DNA of 64,000 nt from Trichobilharzia regenti (lineage: Eukaryota; Platyhelminthes; Trematoda; Strigeidida; Schistosomatidae): contig OX235263.1 of assembly GCA_944472135.2 (NCBI GenBank), positions 26,775,379-26,839,378 on the forward strand, given 5' to 3'. Position numbers and translations under genes: made by a program. Positions 62,071 to 64,000 of the stretch are shown in pieces. The notes beneath the pieces were generated by a model. It did not search any database and had not been told where the DNA came from. It saw nothing but the letters and a program-made list of their open reading frames with translations. Every line of letters starts with the position of its first letter. The stretch's first letter is position 1.

Positions 62071-63592
62071 AATAATAATAACAGCTTTATTCCAAACAGT
62101 ATTTGTGGTACAGGTATGGAATTTTCAGCGTGCATTACAATATATGGCATCTAATTACCTCATAAATTTTATAAGATATTAAAATCAAAAAGCAACAACC
62201 AGAAAAAATATATAAATAAAAAGAAATAAAAAGAACACCGTTGCGTTTACATTTTAAACAGTGTACCACAGGATATGAAATATAAAATTGGTGTGTGAAG
62301 AGAAGATGAGAACAACAGTGTAATAGTAACGAGGAAAGGAAAACAAAAACTAATGGACTATTTGTTAGAGTGCCGCAGTAAGTTTATCGTGTCATACCTA
62401 ACGGATTTCTCATCACATAACAGCTGTGCCAGATATGGTATTGTGGAGTTTTTGTATTTGGTAGTCCTAGCATATAGCCTCCTATAGCTGCTTCTAGTTC
62501 TACCAGATGAAATGCAAGGAGACAGATGCGTATAGAGAGGATTCTCGGGGTCCGACAATATTGTATTCGCTAGTTTCTTACAATGACATAATATGTCTAT
62601 CTACAATAGTGTTAACCAGTTGGTTTAACGATATCCCACTTGCCCTACTAACGGCTTTTAGTGCCCTTCTCAGCGAAGCAAAGTCTTTCTTAAGTAGTCC
62701 AGGAAAGACTAATGGGGAGCAGTAAAGGAGGATGGGTAGAATACAAGAATTTACAAACTGAGAAAGTAAAGACTGGTTTATGCCAGACTGCCTAAATTTC
62801 CTAATGTAGAACGTTAAGCGAAACATCTTTCTAGTAACTAGCAAGATGTGGGAAGACCAGGAAAGATCGGTGGAAAAACTCAGCCCAAGGTACTTGACAT
62901 AAGATGTATTTTCAACCTCTGTGCCGTCAATGATAGTGGGGCCATGTGAGCTAACTAGTTGCTGTAGGTCACATTTACGTCTGAAAGTGAAATTGACTAC
63001 CTGACATTTAGACGGATTAAGCTTAAGTCCGTTTGAAGAGGACCACTGACTAATTTCCGACAGAAAGTTATTTAATTTGGAACAATCTGACTGAGAGTTG
63101 ACAGGCATAGAAACCGAGAGGTCATCGGCATATTTAACAAAAGTGGCTACATCAGAATGAGGCAAGTCATGTAAGAAAAACGAAAACAGAAAGGGAGAAA
63201 GAACAGCACCTTGAGGAACACCAGCTAAAGTAAGTGAGGTAGTGGAGGATTTTCCATTGTAGACGGTGTACTGCTTCCTATCAGAAAAATAGGAATGCAA
63301 CCACCTATTTGTCCAGCTCTCAGCCTGTGTTGCAGCAAGCTTATTTAGCAAGAGAAACCTGGGAACAGAGTCAAATGCAGATGTGTAATCAAGGAAGGCA
63401 CAGCGAACGTATTTAGCTCCTTTATCTAAACTAGAGACTATACTATGATGTAGGACAACAGCGGCATCTAAGGTACACCTACTATGTTTATAAGCAAACT
63501 GGTTGGGGTCATTGAAAGGCTTGAAAGAGGGTTCAGGATTAATTAAAATAAGTCTTTCCATAACTTTCAAAAAAGGTTAACTGTCATTATTT
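62071..63592 (-). mobile_element. CR1 LINE (SR1-like), best preserved in window
   Basis: (AAT)n tail at 62069-62080, 3' block (complement of 62079-62133) shared with SINE-C and other CR1 ends, 3' UTR, then the RT ORF with one frame break. The 5' end is truncated at about 63592, inside the RT domain. Confidence 0.88.
62358..63570 (-). pseudogene. CR1 reverse transcriptase, nearly intact C-terminal two thirds
   Basis: The 330-codon open stretch 63570-62578 carries 'FLDYTSAFDS' (residues 59-68, motif A), 'GVPQGAVLSP' (117-126, motif B), YADD (147-150, catalytic Asp pair) and 'GLKLNPSKCQ' (181-190, motif D), followed by the thumb with 'YLGLSFSTDLSWSSHI'. A frameshift near 62575 moves to the frame 62558-62358, with 'LSDPENPLYTHLSPC' and 'YARTTKYKNSTIPYLA' before the stop. 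All catalytic residues shown are intact, but the N-terminus and endonuclease are missing. Confidence 0.88.
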
Positions 63593-63894
63593 TTGGGGTT
63601 TTATTATTTTTACTATTTTTTGTATTCATATTTATTTGTGAAAGGAGATAAATTGTTGCATATATTTGCACAATGTTGAAAATTCAATTCTGTAAGAAAC
63701 ATCACTATTTGTATAAAGTGTTTATAATGACTTTGATTCACATATTCTACCTTGGTTTATAAAAATGACATTATTAAATAGTGTTTTTCAATATTAACAT
63801 CATCAATGATACGAGACTGACTGAATCATTATTGAATAAGTTAAAATAATTTCAGAGAATTAAATACTGAAAGCAAAATTTTGCTATTCAAAGT

Positions 63895-64000
63895 TTTTGA
63901 TCATCATTTAACACCAGTTAGAGAACCATTGAACCATTGAGTGCCGAACGTCTGTTTTGGCCTAAATTGAAACTCTTCAGTAGTACACATCCAAGACCCT
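63895..64000 (-). repeat. HHR-SINE B, minus strand, running off the edge
   Basis: 'gatcatcatttaacaccagtt' and 'agagaaccattgaaccattg' (tail complement), 'gtctgttttggcctaaattg' and 'aaactcttcagtagtacac' (hammerhead complement with CTGAAGA core and stem I). Confidence 0.6.

Noticed and set aside
1..64000. CRISPR array, operon or bacterial insertion sequence
   Set aside because: No regularly spaced direct repeats with unique spacers and no ribosome-binding-site gene strings. The repeats are eukaryotic retroelements.

Overview
The window looks like schistosome (blood-fluke) nuclear DNA. It is AT-rich, has no operon or bacterial gene structure, and carries no long intact reading frame. It is packed with retroelement families typical of schistosomes: an RTE-type LINE (SR2-like), a CR1-type LINE (SR1-like), Penelope-like elements (PLEs) with GIY-YIG endonuclease domains, tRNA-derived SINEs, and Sm-alpha-like satellite/SINE units with hammerhead ribozymes (HHRs). 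The clade call is inference from these families; the species cannot be read from the window. I found no convincing host gene, only element fragments, one 5S rRNA pseudogene, simple repeats and unassigned AT-rich DNA.

Layout. 1-8.7 kb: a 5'-truncated CR1 element (1717-4005, minus), PLE pieces, tRNA-derived SINEs, and a PLE nested in an RTE 3' end (6693-7785). 9.0-9.5 kb: a Sm-alpha-like unit with an intact-looking HHR, followed by an inverted partial copy. 11.5-15.0 kb: a head-to-head SINE pair, an RTE fragment, a 5S pseudogene and a plus-strand CR1 3' half. 17.2-18.0 kb: a 307-bp-arm palindrome made of two copies of a second HHR-bearing SINE (called here HHR-SINE B). 18-28 kb: PLE, RTE and CR1 fragments and two more fold-back HHR-SINE B loci. 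29-36 kb: an RTE interrupted by a SINE with target-site duplication (TSD), the best RTE reverse transcriptase remnant (32.1-33.8 kb), and a tandem Sm-alpha-like array with a second intact-looking HHR (35.4 kb). 36-49 kb: stacked RTE copies on the minus strand, HHR-SINE B copies and more Sm-alpha fragments. 49-57 kb: PLEs, including one flanked by 393-bp inverted repeats. 57-64 kb: RTE, an 88-bp-arm palindrome, and two CR1 elements arranged tail to tail.

How the parts relate. Two SINE families look like parasites of the LINEs around them. One shares about 50 bp of 3' tail with the CR1 elements (SINE-C); the other shares the end motif of the RTE elements (SINE-R). Two further families, Sm-alpha-like and HHR-SINE B, combine a tRNA-like pol III head with a type I HHR. 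They occur repeatedly as inverted, fold-back pairs. The PLEs here also have inverted flanks and HHR-like motifs, which suggests, as inference, that PLE machinery mobilises the HHR-bearing elements.

The most notable signals are HHR-SINE B as a second ribozyme SINE family, the recurring fold-back architecture, and the clustering of Sm-alpha breakpoints at the ribozyme core. Alignments were done by eye, so boundaries of old copies are good only to about 10-50 bp.
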